Both the position numbers and the translations under genes were made by a program. From the NCBI GenBank assembly GCA_947493175.1, contig CANLQD010000004.1:310001-374000 (forward strand): 64,000 nt of DNA. Direction: 5' to 3'. Of the stretch, positions 62,047-64,000 are shown piece after piece; the stretch's first letter is position 1, and the number at the start of each line of letters is the position of its first letter. This DNA is from an uncultured Flavobacteriaceae bacterium (GTDB lineage Bacteria; Bacteroidota; Bacteroidia; Flavobacteriales; Flavobacteriaceae). Below the pieces are notes generated by a model. It was given only the letters and a program-made list of their open reading frames with translations. It did not search any database and had not been told where the DNA came from.

Positions 62047-63292
62047 TATAGAATAAAGCGATTAAGGTGGTCACTATAAAAAAGGTAAACAACAAGGCAA
62101 TTTCTGGAATTAGTTCCCTAAGGCCTACGTTTCGCAAAAATACGTCATAAAAGGCATTGAGCCCCCAATTCATTGGGGATAGATTTGATAGGGTCTGCAT
62201 AAACCGGGGCATGGCGAATACGGGGACCCACACCCCGCCAATTGCTGCAAGTATCACTACAAAAGTAGCGGCAAACGGAGCCGATTGTTCCTGGGTCTTG
62301 GCAATAGTGCCTACTAACAGTCCTAGACCTACCGCTGCGAGACCTGCAAAAAAAGCCACTAGGAACAACAACGGTAACTTGCCCGAAACATCCAATTGGG
62401 GCAACCCGATCAAAGGAAAAAGATACATACCGACCAGCAGCATGAGCGTAAATTGAACAAGCGCTACCAACACATAAACCAAGGTTTTTCCTCCTAAGAC
62501 CGTTGCGTAAGACACGGGTTGTGTTCGAAGACGAATCATGGTGCCCAGATTTTTTTCGTTGACCATATTGATGCCCAAGGGGAGCATAATGAAGAAAATC
62601 GCAAAGAGTGTCCAGGCAGGGATATTGTGCTGTGTAGAATTTGGAACCATCGGTTCTTGCCCTGTATCTGGATTTATTTCGGTGAAGGATATAAAGTGCT
62701 CCGTATCAAAAATGACCTCTGATTCATCATCGGTCAATTGTTCCTGAAAGGCTTTGTAAATAGTCTTGCTTTCGATTTCAGAAATCATTTGGTCGATGCT
62801 GCTACGAACCGATGTCTTAAACGACTGCTGAGCGGCCGGGTCAAAGTAGAGTCTAACTTCCTTGGGGCTCCATTTAGATTTTACGGATGCGGTGCTTTCT
62901 TCCCCAATTCCGAATCTTGAAAGCATCGTTTCTACATTTTCGCGTACTTTTTGGTCGAGACCGCTTGTGAGGTCTTCCGGAATTACAAATGCCAGTTGAT
63001 ATTTTCCTTTTTGCACCAAGCTTTGGGCCTCTTTTTCGTCGGTGGCCATTACCACTTCGAAGAGATTGGAATTGTCTAAGTTCTCTCGGATATTTTGGGA
63101 AACATGTCCTTGATCTTGATCGACAAGCAGTATCGGAATCTTCGATACCTCCAAGGTCTTAAAAGTACTGTCCTGGATGGTGGTAATGGTGATGACCAAC
63201 AGAAGGGGCATCAAGAACAGCACTGCCAGCCCGCCTAAGTCTCGAGTAAGCAGTAGGAACTCTTTGTATGCAGATGCCCAGAGTTTAAACAT
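62024..63292 (-). CDS. ABC-2 type transporter permease
   Basis: 422 residues. One helix near residue 25 (VLFLMPLLLVITITTI), a large periplasmic loop, then five helices from about residue 228 (AWTLFAIFFIMLPLGINMV, LVYVLVALVQFTLMLLVGMY, LLFLVAFFAGLAAVGLGLLV and others). NEKNLGTMIRLRTQPVSYATVLGGK is typical of ABC2_membrane_3. It forms the channel with the adjacent ATPase. Cargo is unknown; export of pigment or lipid is likely from context. Confidence 0.9.
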   Translation of the reverse strand: MFKLWASAYKEFLLLTRDLGGLAVLFLMPLLLVITITTIQDSTFKTLEVSKIPILLVDQDQGHVSQNIRENLDNSNLFEVVMATDEKEAQSLVQKGKYQLAFVIPEDLTSGLDQKVRENVETMLSRFGIGEESTASVKSKWSPKEVRLYFDPAAQQSFKTSVRSSIDQMISEIESKTIYKAFQEQLTDDESEVIFDTEHFISFTEINPDTGQEPMVPNSTQHNIPAWTLFAIFFIMLPLGINMVNEKNLGTMIRLRTQPVSYATVLGGKTLVYVLVALVQFTLMLLVGMYLFPLIGLPQLDVSGKLPLLFLVAFFAGLAAVGLGLLVGTIAKTQEQSAPFAATFVVILAAIGGVWVPVFAMPRFMQTLSNLSPMNWGLNAFYDVFLRNVGLRELIPEIALLFTFFIVTTLIALFYNAKKNAV

Positions 63293-64000
63293 AATCTCTT
63301 AAGGCTTTGCCGGTAAGTATCAGAAAAAGATCTTCAAGATGGTGGGCGCCCTCCTGTGCCGAGATCAGCTTCTTGGGTTGCCCTTCACAAATTAGTTCCC
63401 CATGATCTATGATAGCCACTCGTGTACAGAAATTTTCCGCTTCGTTCAAATGATGTGACGTATAGATAATGGTAGTGCCTTGGGCATTTAGTTTTCTAAG
63501 GTAGTTGAGTATCACGGTCCTTGATTGTACATCGACCCCTACGGTAGGTTCGTCAAGAAATAATACTTCCGGTCGATGTAAAAGCCCTGATAGGAGGTTC
63601 AATCGTCTTTTCATTCCCCCTGAAAACGTTTTTGTCTTTTTATGGGCGAAGTCGGTAAGTCCCACTATTTCAAGTTGCTGGTCAATGGTATCTTTCAACA
63701 ATTTTCCTCTTAAACCATACATACTTCCAAAGTACGACAGATTTTCAAAAGCACTCAAGCTAGGGTACAGGGCGTATTCTTGCGGAACAATACCGATACG
63801 TTGTCTCAGTTTGTTTTTATTGGTTCGATAGTTCAAACCACCAATGGAAAAACTTCCCGAGCTAGGCTTTAACAGGGAGCAAAGCATCGATATCAAAGTG
63901 GTTTTTCCTGCTCCGTTCGGACCCAATAGTCCGAAAATTTCCCCTTCGGCAATTGATAAATCCAAACTATGAACCGAAAAATCAGTGGCACCCTTATATT
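63285..64000 (-). CDS. ABC transporter ATPase, N-terminus cut by window edge
   Basis: The frame is open to the right edge; the visible 238 residues begin YKGATDFSVHSLDLSIAEGE. Walker A is LLGPNGAGKTT, the Q-loop is IGIVPQEYALYP, the signature is KTFSGGMKRRLNLLSG and Walker B VLFLDEPTVGVD, then a switch His in IYTSHHLNEAE. It powers the permease encoded by the next gene, overlapping it by 8 bp. The true start lies beyond the window. Confidence 0.93.
   Translation of the reverse strand, partial: YKGATDFSVHSLDLSIAEGEIFGLLGPNGAGKTTLISMLCSLLKPSSGSFSIGGLNYRTNKNKLRQRIGIVPQEYALYPSLSAFENLSYFGSMYGLRGKLLKDTIDQQLEIVGLTDFAHKKTKTFSGGMKRRLNLLSGLLHRPEVLFLDEPTVGVDVQSRTVILNYLRKLNAQGTTIIYTSHHLNEAENFCTRVAIIDHGELICEGQPKKLISAQEGAHHLEDLFLILTGKALRDYV

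Noticed and set aside
63285..63965. Start of the ABC ATPase at 63965
   Set aside because: The codon is TTG inside a conserved leader; the frame continues to the window edge, so the gene is partial and starts outside.
1..64000. CRISPR array, insertion sequence or prophage
   Set aside because: No regularly spaced direct repeats, transposase, integrase or phage structural genes were recognised.

Overview
The window looks like chromosomal DNA of a marine member of the Flavobacteriaceae (Bacteroidetes). The supports are A+T-leaning coding sequence, very tight or overlapping genes, many lipoproteins and Sec-exported proteins, promoters of the Bacteroidetes type (TTG, then TAnnTTTG), a secreted sulfatase, a GH71/99-like lipoprotein, and a flexirubin/aryl-polyene type pigment cluster. 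The genus cannot be fixed from the sequence. No insertion sequence, phage, plasmid origin, rRNA or CRISPR array was seen. The only RNA gene seen is a tRNA-Arg(CCT).

Region 1 (1-12.6 kb) is an exported-protein and carbohydrate locus without SusC/SusD. It holds a large VPS10/BNR-repeat exported protein (cut by the left edge), a secreted FAD oxidoreductase, an AGE-family sugar 2-epimerase, a DUF4434-like TIM-barrel protein and a sodium/solute symporter, all in one direction. A divergent exported sugar isomerase/epimerase-like TIM-barrel protein follows, then an outer-membrane beta-barrel protein, an Spy/CpxP-like protein with four 26-residue repeats, and a sulfatase lipoprotein. Region 2 (13.1-18.3 kb) is a plus-strand run: methyltransferase, C45-type Ntn acyltransferase/hydrolase and alpha/beta hydrolase, then unrecognised envelope proteins. 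Region 3 (18.5-33.9 kb) is mixed: tRNA-Arg, SDR-type threonine dehydrogenase, small lipoproteins, a DUF2652 protein, an ArsR/SRPBCC pair with a two-operator promoter, an M28 peptidase, a CBS protein, a response regulator fused to a family 2 glycosyltransferase, a GH71/99-like lipoprotein and a pentapeptide-repeat protein. Region 4 (33.9-38.4 kb) has a second VPS10/BNR paralogue and a secreted M20-type amidohydrolase.

Region 5 (38.5-64 kb, open at the right edge) reads as a flexirubin/aryl-polyene biosynthesis and export cluster, all on the minus strand. In order of transcription it holds ABC transporter, thioesterase, ketosynthase, partial ketosynthase-like protein, ACP, FabF-type ketosynthase, chain-length-factor-like partner, polysaccharide deacetylase-like protein, LolA-like carrier, lipoprotein, hotdog dehydratase-like protein and a small exported protein. 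A LytTR two-component system with two membrane proteins follows. Then come a GT2-DUF2062 protein, an MMPL exporter fused to a PlsC acyltransferase, a small NTF2-like lipoprotein, a sulfurtransferase, a phytoene-desaturase-like FAD enzyme, a JmjC-like cupin, a second C45 protein and a PaaK-like adenylate-forming ligase. The likely logic is ACP-bound polyene synthesis, exporter and acyltransferase handling of the product, and LolA/lipoprotein help in the envelope. An aromatic-acid-forming ammonia lyase and the dialkylresorcinol genes (darA/darB) of known flexirubin clusters were not found here and could lie beyond the right edge.
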